16,256 bases of DNA, taken from DATLNF01 sp046590575 (GTDB taxonomy: Bacteria > Actinomycetota > Actinomycetes > BP-191). The DNA is taken from contig JBKJUS010000171.1 of the NCBI GenBank assembly GCA_046590575.1, positions 1 to 16,256 of the forward strand, given 5' to 3'. A program made the translations under genes and the position numbers. The notes beneath the pieces were generated by a model. That model was not told the origin of the DNA. It searched no databases and saw only the letters and a list, made by a program, of their open reading frames with translations. Positions within the stretch are counted from its first letter, which is position 1; each line of letters starts with the position of its first letter. This document shows, in pieces, positions 7,804 to 14,872 of the stretch.

Positions 7804-8162
7804 TGGTCTCCATTGGCAGAGGCGCCAAGGCCCATGAGGCGTTCGCCGGAGATGACGCACCTTGCATGTGGGGTGCGTGCGGAATACCTGCGGTCGCTGT
7901 CCAACGTACCCGTGACCCGCAAAACGCGCTCCAGCCGGCTCGTTACGGCCGCCGCACTGACCCACGAGACATCGCCTAGTCCGTTCTGACTAGAGGCGTA
8001 GTCCTGTTGCGCCAGAGCGTCGTAGTCCCTTCTGACTGTTCTCGCCGGAATGGTCTTTTTGATGCAAGAAATGGCGATTGCCGGGGGCACAGTGGGCCAA
8101 TCGGCCCTTCCGAGACACCCATTCGGAGCATGGCCGCAATCGCAGTCTCGAGAGGACTACGC
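7804..8162. promoter_or_regulatory. 359-bp divergent intergenic region, membrane protein / subtilase
   Basis: This is the only gene-free stretch over 300 bp. It should contain promoters for both flanking genes. The visible structure is the AGTC/GACT repeat cluster at 7976-8037, a GGGCC-AATC-GGCCC dyad at 8094-8107 in the protease leader, and the protease ribosome site GAGAGGA at 8150-8156. I saw no convincing -35/-10 pair. Confidence 0.55.
7976..8037. repeat. Operator-like repeat cluster upstream of the subtilase gene
   Basis: A 15-bp element TAGTCCsTTCTGACT occurs at 7977-7991 and 8023-8037 with one mismatch, 46 bp apart. Each copy is itself a dyad (AGTC-N6-GACT); the first extends to CTAGTC-N6-GACTAG (7976-7993). 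A third TAGTCC at 7999-8004 lies between them. The 22-24 bp steps place the sites close to the same face of the helix. This looks like a multi-site operator for a dimeric regulator, although the regulator is unknown. Confidence 0.5.
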
Positions 8163-11150
8163 GTGACTTTCCACTCGCAGCACCACCGACGCCGGCGACT
8201 TGCCGGCGTCGTCGCGACGGCCACCCTCACCGTTGCCGGATTCGGAGCCGCCACAGCGACTTCCTCAGCCACTGCCGCGCCGGCGACAGAGACCGCTCCA
8301 TCCGCGACGTACGTCGACGGCCGCTATCTCGTCACGTTCGTCGACGAGCCAGCCGCGACGTACGAAGGTGAGGTCGCGGGCTACCCCCGCACCCGCCCGG
8401 ACGCCGGAAAGAAGCTCAACCCCACTCGAGGGGAGGTCGTGAAGTACCGAGACCGCTTAGCCAAGATTCATGACGTCGCGCTTCGGACGGTCGGGGCGAC
8501 CAAGCTGTACGACTACTCGGTGGCGACCAACGGGGTGGCCTCAGAGCTCACTGCAACGCAGGCCAGACGGCTGGCGAAGACGACCGGCGTGCTGCGTCTC
8601 GAGCGGGATGCGATGCAGACCCTCGAGACGACGGAGTCGCCGGCGTTCCTCGGCTTGAGCGACCCGGGCGGCTTGTGGAGCCAGTCCACCGGAGGCGCGG
8701 CCAGCGCGGGCAAGGGCGTCATCGTCGGAATCATTGACTCCGGTATCTGGCCCGAGAGCGCCTCGTTCGCCGGTGCCGAGCTCAAACGTGACAAGGCGGG
8801 CCAGCCGGTGGCGGCTACCGGACTTCGCGGACGTTGGTTCGGAGCCTGCGTGCAGGGCGAGCTCTTCAGCTCCCTCGACTGCAACGACAAGCTCATCGGC
8901 GCGCGCTACTACGCCAAAGGCTTCGGTCTGAAGAACCTCGCGCAGGAGGAGTACGTCTCCCCGCGCGACGGCGGCGGCCACGGCACCCACACCGCCTCGA
9001 CGGCGGCCGGCAACCAGGTCCCCAACGCGACGATCGACGGCGTCAACCAGGGCACGGCCTCGGGCATGGCCCCGGGCGCTGACGTCGCGGCCTACAAGGT
9101 CTGCTGGGAGGCTAAGCCCGGCGCGAGCGGGGGCTGCTTCAACAGCGACTCGATCGCGGCCATCGATGACGCCGTCGCCGATGGCGTCGACGTGCTCAAC
9201 TACTCAGTGGGCGGCAGCAGCGAGTCCAGCCCGCTCGACTCGGTGGAGCAGGCGTACCGCCGTGCGTCGAACATCGGCATCTTCGTGGCCAACTCGGCCG
9301 GCAACAGCGGCCCGGGCGCCAGCACTCTGGACCACCCGAGTCCCTGGCTGACGACGGTCGCCGCGAGCACGTTCCGCAGCTCGCAGAAGGCGGTGCGGCT
9401 CGGCAACGGCGCCGAGTACATCGGTGCGTCGGTCACCGCCACGCTGCCGGCGACGCCGCTGGTCCGCTCGGAGACCGCAAAGCTCGCCGGCGCGGCCGTG
9501 GCCGAGGCCAAGTGGTGCTTCCCCGGCACGCTCGACCCCGCCAAGACGGCAGGAAAGATCGTCCAGTGCGACCGGGGCGTGATCAGCCGAGTCGACAAGA
9601 GCTTCGAGGTCAAGCGAGCGGGCGGGGTGGGGATGGTCCTCACCAACACCGCGCCGAACTCGCTGAACAGCGACTTCCACGCGGTCCCGACCGTGCACGT
9701 CAGCGAAGTCGCACGGGCCGCCATCATCGCCTACATCGAGAGCGCCATCAGCGCGCCGCCGACTGCCGCCATCGTGACCTCGGCGGTGAGCGTGCCGGTG
9801 CCCGACGTCGCGGCGTTCTCTTCGCGCGGGCCATCCACCACGACCGCGGGAGACATCCTCAAGCCCGACCTCTCTGCACCTGGAGTGGATGTGCTCGCTG
9901 CTGTGGCCCCGCCGTCCAACCACGGGCGCAGCTTCGACTACTACTCCGGTACGTCGATGTCGTCGCCGCACATTGCCGGGATCGGCGCGCTGATCAAGGC
10001 GGCGCACCCGGGGTGGTCTCCGATGGCCGTCAAGTCTGCCCTGATGACCAGCGCGGTCGACCATGCCAGCTCCGCTGACCCGTTCGCCCAGGGTGCCGGT
10101 TTCGTTCAGCCCAACAAGGCGGTCGACCCGGGTCTTGTCTTCGAGGCCGGCGCGACCGACTGGCGGCGTTACATGGTCGGACTGGGCGTGCAGTTCCGTG
10201 CGCCTTTCGACACGCTGACGGCATTGACCGGCTCGGATCTGAACCAGGCCTCGGTGGCGATCGGCTCGATGGCCGGCCGCCGGACGCTCAGCCGTACGGT
10301 GACGAATGTCTCTGCAGAAGCTGAGACGTACTCGGTCGCTCCGGCCCTGGCCGGCGTCGCGGTGACGGGCGACACGGAGCCGTTCAGTCTCGCGCCGGGC
10401 GCATCGAAGACGCTGTCGCTGACCTTCACCCGTACGTCAGCTCCTCTCGGCTCCTGGGCGAAGGGCACGATCACGTTCGTGGGCTCTACCCACCGCGTGC
10501 GCATCCCGGTGGCGATCAGGCCGGTCGCCATCGCCGCTCCGGCGGAGCTGTCCGGCTCGATCGCGGACGGCAGCACAACGTTCAGCGTTACGCCTGGCTT
10601 CGACGGCTCGATGATGACTTCCGTCACCGGCCTCGTGGGTGCTACGCCGCAAGCCGGCTCCGTGGCCACCGGCGAATACGTGGCGACGGTCGTCAGCGCG
10701 GCGACGAAGTCGTACACGCTGGAGGTCCCAGCGGGTGTCACCCTGGCCCGCTTCGATGTCGACGCGACGAGCGATCTCGACGACCTCGACCTGTACGTCT
10801 ACCGGAGGGACTCCGCCGGTGCACTGCAGATCGTCGACGTCAGCGCATCCGCCGCCGGCGACGAGCAGGTCACCCTTCGGGCGCCTGAGCCGGGCACTTA
10901 TGTCGCCTTCGTCAACGGGTACGACACCGGCCAGGGAGGGGCGTACACGCACACTGCCTGGGCGCTCGAATCGGCGAACTCCGGCAATCTGACGGTCACG
11001 CCGAGCCCCGCGACCGCGACGCTCGCCACGCCGCTCTCGCTGACGGCGACCTGGAGCGGATTGACGGCAGGTCAGCGCTACCTCGGCTGGCTCGGCTACA
11101 CCGGCCCAGACGGGCTCGCGGCGGACATCACCGTGGTCTCAGTCGGCTAG
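8163..11150 (+). CDS. Secreted S8 subtilisin-like serine protease, plant cucumisin-type architecture
   Basis: A 995-residue exported protease. The GTG at 8163 is chosen because GAGAGGA sits 6 nt upstream and gives a short basic n-region (HHRRRR) before the hydrophobic core; the frame is open to 8007. Domains in order: signal peptide (to about 43), I9-type inhibitor propeptide (about 50-135), catalytic domain (about 165-640) with D192 (IIDSGIWPES), H273 (GHGTHTAS), oxyanion N381 (SAGNSGP) and S598 (GTSMSSPH). An inserted PA domain (about 425-535, GKIVQCDRG) is present, then an Fn3-like domain (about 660-765) and a C-terminal PPC-like region (about 780-920) plus a final beta segment. IWPES, CNDKLIGARYY and the PA insert match plant cucumisin-type subtilases. 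All catalytic residues are intact. It stands alone and is followed by a strong hairpin. It probably degrades extracellular protein; the substrate is unknown. Confidence 0.95.
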   Translation: MTFHSQHHRRRRLAGVVATATLTVAGFGAATATSSATAAPATETAPSATYVDGRYLVTFVDEPAATYEGEVAGYPRTRPDAGKKLNPTRGEVVKYRDRLAKIHDVALRTVGATKLYDYSVATNGVASELTATQARRLAKTTGVLRLERDAMQTLETTESPAFLGLSDPGGLWSQSTGGAASAGKGVIVGIIDSGIWPESASFAGAELKRDKAGQPVAATGLRGRWFGACVQGELFSSLDCNDKLIGARYYAKGFGLKNLAQEEYVSPRDGGGHGTHTASTAAGNQVPNATIDGVNQGTASGMAPGADVAAYKVCWEAKPGASGGCFNSDSIAAIDDAVADGVDVLNYSVGGSSESSPLDSVEQAYRRASNIGIFVANSAGNSGPGASTLDHPSPWLTTVAASTFRSSQKAVRLGNGAEYIGASVTATLPATPLVRSETAKLAGAAVAEAKWCFPGTLDPAKTAGKIVQCDRGVISRVDKSFEVKRAGGVGMVLTNTAPNSLNSDFHAVPTVHVSEVARAAIIAYIESAISAPPTAAIVTSAVSVPVPDVAAFSSRGPSTTTAGDILKPDLSAPGVDVLAAVAPPSNHGRSFDYYSGTSMSSPHIAGIGALIKAAHPGWSPMAVKSALMTSAVDHASSADPFAQGAGFVQPNKAVDPGLVFEAGATDWRRYMVGLGVQFRAPFDTLTALTGSDLNQASVAIGSMAGRRTLSRTVTNVSAEAETYSVAPALAGVAVTGDTEPFSLAPGASKTLSLTFTRTSAPLGSWAKGTITFVGSTHRVRIPVAIRPVAIAAPAELSGSIADGSTTFSVTPGFDGSMMTSVTGLVGATPQAGSVATGEYVATVVSAATKSYTLEVPAGVTLARFDVDATSDLDDLDLYVYRRDSAGALQIVDVSASAAGDEQVTLRAPEPGTYVAFVNGYDTGQGGAYTHTAWALESANSGNLTVTPSPATATLATPLSLTATWSGLTAGQRYLGWLGYTGPDGLAADITVVSVG

Positions 11151-11160
11151 CGACACAAAA

Positions 11161-11202
11161 CCTCAAGGGCCCCGTCTGCAGCTAGCGGCGGGGCCCTTGA
11201 GG
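11161..11202 (-). terminator. Rho-independent terminator with perfect 14-bp stem between convergent genes
   Basis: CCTCAAGGGCCCCG at 11161-11174 pairs perfectly with 11189-11202 across a 14-nt loop. On the minus strand the stem is followed by TTTTGTG, giving a short U-tract, so it best serves the devR-like gene that ends at 11223. The plus-strand subtilase ends 11 bp before it and would use it as a stem without a U-tract, so it is probably bidirectional. Confidence 0.85.
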
Positions 11203-11222
11203 TGCCGTCGACAGAGCCGTCG

Positions 11223-11894
11223 TCAGTCTTCGCTAGCTGCTCGGCGCTGGACAACCTGAGCGCCGTATACCGCTGCCTGCGTACGCCGCTGCATTCCGAG
11301 CTTGCTGAGGACCGCAGACACGTAGTTCTTGACGGTCTTCTCAGCGAGGAACATCTCTGCACCGATCTGCCGATTGGTGAGCCCGCCAGCGATGAGCTCG
11401 AGCACCCGTCGTTCCTGCTCAGTCAGGCTGGCGAGTCGCGGATCGGTGACGGGCGGGTTACGAAGACGGTCGAGGACACGCGCGGTCAACGCCGGGTCGA
11501 GCAGTGATCGGCCGGCTGCCACATCTCGGATCGCTGAGACGAGGTCCTGGCCACGAATCTGTTTGAGCACATAGCCGGACGCGCCCGCCAGGATGGCGCT
11601 GAAGAGGGCGTCGTCATCGGAAAACGACGTGAGCATCAGACAGGCAATGTCCGGGTGCTGGGATCTGATCTCGCGGCACAGCTCGACGCCGTCGCCGTCG
11701 GGCAGCCGGACATCGATCACGGCAACGTCTGGCAGCAGGGTAACAACCCGCGTGATGGCGTCGGCGTACCCGCCAGCTTCGCCGACCACCTCGAAGTCCG
11801 GCTCGCTTGCGAGCAGGTCAGCCACTCCGCGGCGCACGATCTCGTGGTCGTCGATCAGCATGATCCGGATCGGGGTCGTCTCATGGTCGGTCAC
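11223..11894 (-). CDS. devR: DevR/DosR-like NarL-family response regulator
   Basis: A 223-residue regulator with an N-terminal receiver domain (about 9-125; D15/D16, phospho-acceptor D61 in VIDVRLPDGDG, ASGYVLKQI) and a C-terminal LuxR helix-turn-helix (LTEQERRVLELIAGG...MFLAEKTVKNYVS...LGMQRRTQAAVY). The LPDGDGVELCREI, FLAEKTVKNYVS and MQRRTQAAV stretches closely match mycobacterial DevR/DosR, the hypoxia and nitric-oxide dormancy regulator. GTG at 11894 is preferred because GAGG lies 6 nt upstream; a GTG at 11906 has no ribosome site. It is divergent from the DevS-like kinase, with 86 bp between starts. A DevR-box-like site is found 1.7 kb away at 13615. Confidence 0.92.
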   Translation of the reverse strand: MTDHETTPIRIMLIDDHEIVRRGVADLLASEPDFEVVGEAGGYADAITRVVTLLPDVAVIDVRLPDGDGVELCREIRSQHPDIACLMLTSFSDDDALFSAILAGASGYVLKQIRGQDLVSAIRDVAAGRSLLDPALTARVLDRLRNPPVTDPRLASLTEQERRVLELIAGGLTNRQIGAEMFLAEKTVKNYVSAVLSKLGMQRRTQAAVYGAQVVQRRAASED

Positions 11895-11967
11895 ACGCGA
11901 CCTCACAGTTCGCGAAAACAGCCTGTCAGCAGTCCGGTTCGCTCCATTGTGCGGGTTCGCCCGTGAA

Positions 11968-11980
11968 TAGACTCGGTGAC
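11968..11980 (+). promoter_or_regulatory. Candidate leaderless promoter (-10 TAGACT) for the DevS-like kinase
   Basis: TAGACT at 11968-11973 fits the actinobacterial -10 pattern TAnnnT and lies 7 nt before the GTG at 11981, so the transcript would start at or next to the start codon. A weak TTGTGC at 11947-11952 could act as -35 with a 15-bp spacer. No ribosome site precedes either this GTG or the one at 11963. Confidence 0.45.
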
Positions 11981-13114
11981 GTGTCCGTCCAGACCGGCAG
12001 CCCGCAGGATTGGTCGCGCCGGCTGCTCGACGCGATCGCGCCCGTCGGCTCTGACCTCGGCTTGCCGGTGGTGCTCCACCGGATCGTCGAGCTGGCCTGC
12101 GAGATCGTCGACGCCCGGTACGGCGCCCTCGGCGTACTCGACGACGACGGGCAGTCGCTCTCCGAGTTCATCACCGTCGGCATGGACGCCGAGCTAGTGG
12201 CCCACATCGGCGAGCTGCCTGAGGGCCGCGGCATTCTCGGCCTGCTCATCGTCGAGCCGCAACCGCTGCGCCTCCGCAACCTGACCGAGCACGCCGACTC
12301 GTTCGGGGTGCCGCCCGGCCACCCGCCGATGCAGTCTTTCCTCGGGGTGCCGGTGCGCATTCGCGACAAGGTCTTCGGAAATCTCTACCTCACCGACAAG
12401 ATGGGGGCGGCGGAGTTCACAGCAGAGGACGAGGAGCTCGTCATCCGCCTCGCTGTGGCTGCCGGTGTCGCGATCGAGAACACGAAACTGCATGCGAGGG
12501 TCCGCGAGCTTGCTGTCATGGAAGACCGCGAACGCATCGCACGGGACCTGCACGACGGCGTCATCCAACGTCTTTACGCGCTTGGGCTAAGCCTCAGCGC
12601 GGTGGAGCGCAACCCGGGGCCGGACGTCGGTGAGCGACTCCATTCGGCGGTCGAGGCGCTCGACGAGACCATTCGTGACATTCGGTCGACGATCTTCGCG
12701 CTGCAGCCGGTCGACCGCGGGGACGGCGGTTTGCGTGCTGACGTGCTCAAGCTCGTGACTCGGTCTGAGAACTCGTTGGGTTTCGTGCCGAGGCTCTCCT
12801 TCGACGGCTTGGTCGACACCGCAGTGCCCGAAGGGATCGGTGACCACCTGCTGTCCGCATTGCGGGAGATGCTGACCAACGTGGCCAAGCACGCCCGCGC
12901 CACCAGTGTGCGGGTGCACGTCGTGGTCGATGACGATGTCTGCGTGACTGTGACGGACAACGGCCGCGGGCTGCCTGAGCACCTTCTGCATAGCGGTCTC
13001 GGCCTGGACAACCTCGTGGAACGAGCAACTGTCCTCGGCGGCCTTTGCTCGGTAGTCGCCTCAGCTGGGGGTGGCACCGAGGTCCGCTGGAAGGTCCCTC
13101 GCGCTCACGGCTGA
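11981..13114 (+). CDS. DevS/DosT-like sensor histidine kinase with a single haem-type GAF domain
   Basis: A 377-residue soluble kinase. One GAF domain (about 15-165) is followed by a HisKA_3 domain with H191 (ARDLHDGVIQRL) and an HATPase (MLTNVAKHA, TDNGRGLP, HSGLGLDNL). The GAF matches GAF-A of mycobacterial DevS/DosT: LPEGRGILG, PPGHPPM, SFLGVPVRIRDKVFGNLYLT. H114 aligns with the haem ligand His149 of DevS and Y136, 22 residues on, with the distal Tyr171. So haem binding and O2/NO/CO sensing are likely. DevS and DosT have two GAF domains; this protein has one and is about 200 residues shorter. Start is uncertain: GTG at 11981 (leaderless pattern) or GTG at 11963, six residues longer. Divergent partner is the DevR-like regulator. 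Its last 54 bp overlap the convergent CBS gene. Confidence 0.9.
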   Translation: MSVQTGSPQDWSRRLLDAIAPVGSDLGLPVVLHRIVELACEIVDARYGALGVLDDDGQSLSEFITVGMDAELVAHIGELPEGRGILGLLIVEPQPLRLRNLTEHADSFGVPPGHPPMQSFLGVPVRIRDKVFGNLYLTDKMGAAEFTAEDEELVIRLAVAAGVAIENTKLHARVRELAVMEDRERIARDLHDGVIQRLYALGLSLSAVERNPGPDVGERLHSAVEALDETIRDIRSTIFALQPVDRGDGGLRADVLKLVTRSENSLGFVPRLSFDGLVDTAVPEGIGDHLLSALREMLTNVAKHARATSVRVHVVVDDDVCVTVTDNGRGLPEHLLHSGLGLDNLVERATVLGGLCSVVASAGGGTEVRWKVPRAHG

Positions 13115-13540
13115 GAGCCGTCGTCGCAGCCACGCCACGATGTCGCGGTCCGTCACCAGTCCGACGAGGTGCATGCGCGCGTCGACGACGGGCACCGAGG
13201 TGACGTTCTCGACATGTATCATCGTGATGATTCGCTCGAGGGACTCACCGGCGACGACACAGTGCACCCGCTCCGGCATGACGTCGGCGACCGTGCGTCG
13301 GCGAAGGCGAAACTGGTCAGCCGGCCACTCACCTGTGAGCAGCCGGTCGTCGACCACCCCTAGGCATCGGCCATCGCGGCCAACCACCGGCAGATGCCGG
13401 AAGTGCCCTCTCACCATCAGCTCCCACGCCGCCAGAAGGGTGTCGGTGGTACTCACCGTGACCAGGCGGGAAGTCATCACTTGCCCGGCGGTTGGCGGGT
13501 CGCTGAGCAGCGTCTGCGGGAGTGCAGCGTGCAGATTCAT
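13061..13540 (-). CDS. Two-CBS-domain protein, Hrp1-like
   Basis: A 159-residue cytoplasmic protein made of two CBS motifs (about 17-72 and 83-142), with VMTSRLVTVSTTDTL...HLPVV and VMPERVHCV...VTSVPVVD...GLVTDRDIV. CBS pairs usually bind adenine nucleotides or similar ligands. A stand-alone CBS pair next to DevR/DevS recalls mycobacterial Hrp1, a member of the DosR regulon. ATG at 13540 is chosen because GAGAGG lies 8 nt upstream and a TGGTCA-N17-TAGCGT promoter would put the transcript start about 20 nt before it; the GTG at 13588 lacks a ribosome site. Its 3' end overlaps the kinase gene tail to tail, suggesting the C-terminal 15-18 residues are dispensable. Confidence 0.85.
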   Translation of the reverse strand: MNLHAALPQTLLSDPPTAGQVMTSRLVTVSTTDTLLAAWELMVRGHFRHLPVVGRDGRCLGVVDDRLLTGEWPADQFRLRRRTVADVMPERVHCVVAGESLERIITMIHVENVTSVPVVDARMHLVGLVTDRDIVAWLRRRLSAVSARDLPADLGATPS

Positions 13541-13566
13541 GTCAGGGGCCTCTCGATCGGGACTCA

Positions 13567-13594
13567 CGCTAGGTGTCCCTTCGTTCACTGACCA
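13567..13594 (-). promoter_or_regulatory. Candidate promoter of the CBS gene (TGGTCA-N17-TAGCGT)
   Basis: On the minus strand, TGGTCA (13594-13589) and TAGCGT (13572-13567) are 17 bp apart. The inferred transcript start is near 13560, 20 nt before the ATG at 13540, leaving room for its GAGAGG ribosome site. The DevR-like dyad centre lies about 65 bp upstream of that start. Confidence 0.45.
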
Positions 13595-13602
13595 CGGCGA
13601 TT

Positions 13603-13634
13603 GGTCCCCTCCCGTTCGGGACCTTCGGTCCTGG
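13603..13634. promoter_or_regulatory. Candidate DevR/DosR box in the CBS-oxidase divergent region
   Basis: Bases 13615-13634 begin TTCGGGACC and contain the dyad GGACC-TTC-GGTCC (13619-13631). The mycobacterial DosR consensus is TTSGGGACTWWAGTCCCSAA; the left half matches at the first eight positions and the right half is offset by about one base. A further GGTCCC at 13603-13608 makes a second inverted pair with GGGACC at 13618-13623. The site lies upstream of both the CBS gene and the oxidase gene, and the DevR-like regulator is encoded 1.7 kb away. Confidence 0.55.
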
Positions 13635-13763
13635 ACGTGGGGTCGTTCGCCCGTGGAACGGACCTCGCCAGCGCCCTACGTTCGAATTGGGAAAGCACCA
13701 CTCCCGCCGAGCGGGACGACGACACGTCGCTCGCGATGCCTCGTAGGAGATGAAGACGCCGAT

Positions 13764-14807
13764 ATGGCTCTCAAAGGACTAGCTGCCACGTTCGCGCTCG
13801 GCCTGGCCGTTGCTGCGCCGGTCGTGCTCATGGTTGACGGCGGGAACCCTGACGCCGTGCTGGGCACCCAGAGCCACACGAGCTCTGCCATCGCGACCCC
13901 CGCGACGGGAGCTGCCCCGACGGCGAGCCCAGCGATGGATGTCGATGCGATGGACGAGCTGATGGCGGCGCCGGTGAAGGCCTTCCCGGCGAAGACGGAG
14001 GGACTGGGTGCGCAGCCTCTCGCTCCGCGGGTGTTGGCCGACGGCACGAAGGAGTTCCTGCTGGTCACCCGGACGATTCGTTGGGAGGTTGCGCCGGGCC
14101 GGTTCGTCGATGCCATGTCCTACAACGGACAGGTTCCCGGCCCGACGCTCAAGACCGCAGTGGGGGACAGGGTCCGGGTCGTGCTCCGCAACGAGATGCC
14201 GGTGTCGACCTCGATCCACTTCCACGGCATCCGTACGCCGAACGCGATGGACGGCGTCCCGGATATCACGCAGCCTCCCGTCAAGCCGGGCGCGACCTTC
14301 GTCTACGCCTTCACCGCCGATCGGCCGGCGGTCGGGATGTACCACTCCCACCACGACGCGGTGAAGCAGGTATCGGACGGTCTGGCTGGAGCGTTCCTCG
14401 TCGGGCAGATGCCTCGCCCGGCCGGCGTCCGGGTCGCGCGCACGGAGGTGATGATGCTCAACGATGCCGGTGCCATCGGCCTGTCGCTCAACGGCAAGTC
14501 CTTCCCGGCGACCACGCCCATCACCGCGAAGCTGGGGGAGTGGATCGAGGTCCAGTACCTCAACGAGGGCGGCCAGAGCCACCCGATGCACCTGCACGGT
14601 CTCGACCAGCTCGTCGTGGCCAAAGACGGCTTCGCTGTCCCTGAGCCGTATCTGGTCGACACCCTCTCCGTCGCCCCCGGCGAGCGCTACACGGTGCTCA
14701 TCCACGCCGACAACCCCGGGGTGTGGGCCTACCACTGCCACATCCTCAGCCACGTCGACAGCGACAAGGGCATGTTCGGCATGGTCACCGCGGTGATCGT
14801 CACGTAG
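13764..14807 (+). CDS. Two-domain multicopper oxidase, secreted
   Basis: A 347-residue exported copper enzyme. A hydrophobic signal or anchor (about 5-24) and an Ala/Ser/Thr-rich linker (to about 80) precede two cupredoxin domains (about 95-215 and 225-347). Copper motifs are H152-F-H154-G, H194-S-H196-H, H273-PMH276-L-H278-G and H324-C325-H326-ILSH330. C325 marks a type 1 copper in domain 2 only, so it is a type-B two-domain oxidase, probably a trimer. The axial methionine is in DKGMFGM, two residues later than in CueO-like enzymes. ATG at 13764 begins the signal; AGGAG lies 14 nt upstream, longer than ideal. The frame is open back to 13071 but only as a shadow of the kinase/CBS region. It could oxidise phenolics, Cu(I) or act on nitrite; substrate unknown. 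The membrane protein gene follows 65 bp later. Confidence 0.9.
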   Translation: MALKGLAATFALGLAVAAPVVLMVDGGNPDAVLGTQSHTSSAIATPATGAAPTASPAMDVDAMDELMAAPVKAFPAKTEGLGAQPLAPRVLADGTKEFLLVTRTIRWEVAPGRFVDAMSYNGQVPGPTLKTAVGDRVRVVLRNEMPVSTSIHFHGIRTPNAMDGVPDITQPPVKPGATFVYAFTADRPAVGMYHSHHDAVKQVSDGLAGAFLVGQMPRPAGVRVARTEVMMLNDAGAIGLSLNGKSFPATTPITAKLGEWIEVQYLNEGGQSHPMHLHGLDQLVVAKDGFAVPEPYLVDTLSVAPGERYTVLIHADNPGVWAYHCHILSHVDSDKGMFGMVTAVIVT

Positions 14808-14872
14808 GAAGCGCGACCCATGGCCGAGCCTCGGCTGATCCACATCGAACGACAACGTCGAAGGAGCACCAC

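Noticed and set aside
9204..10064. Minus-strand ORF inside the subtilase
   Set aside because: Arg/Asp-rich shadow opposite the intact catalytic domain.
11895..11980. DevR box between the devR-like and kinase genes
   Set aside because: No GGGAC or GTCCC half-site pair is present in this 86-bp region.
13071..13763. In-frame upstream extension of the multicopper oxidase
   Set aside because: It covers the kinase end, the CBS gene antisense and the promoter region; a signal peptide begins exactly at ATG 13764.
14164..14176. GGGGACAGGGTCC resembling a DevR box
   Set aside because: It lies inside the multicopper oxidase coding sequence and the spacing between half-sites does not fit the consensus.
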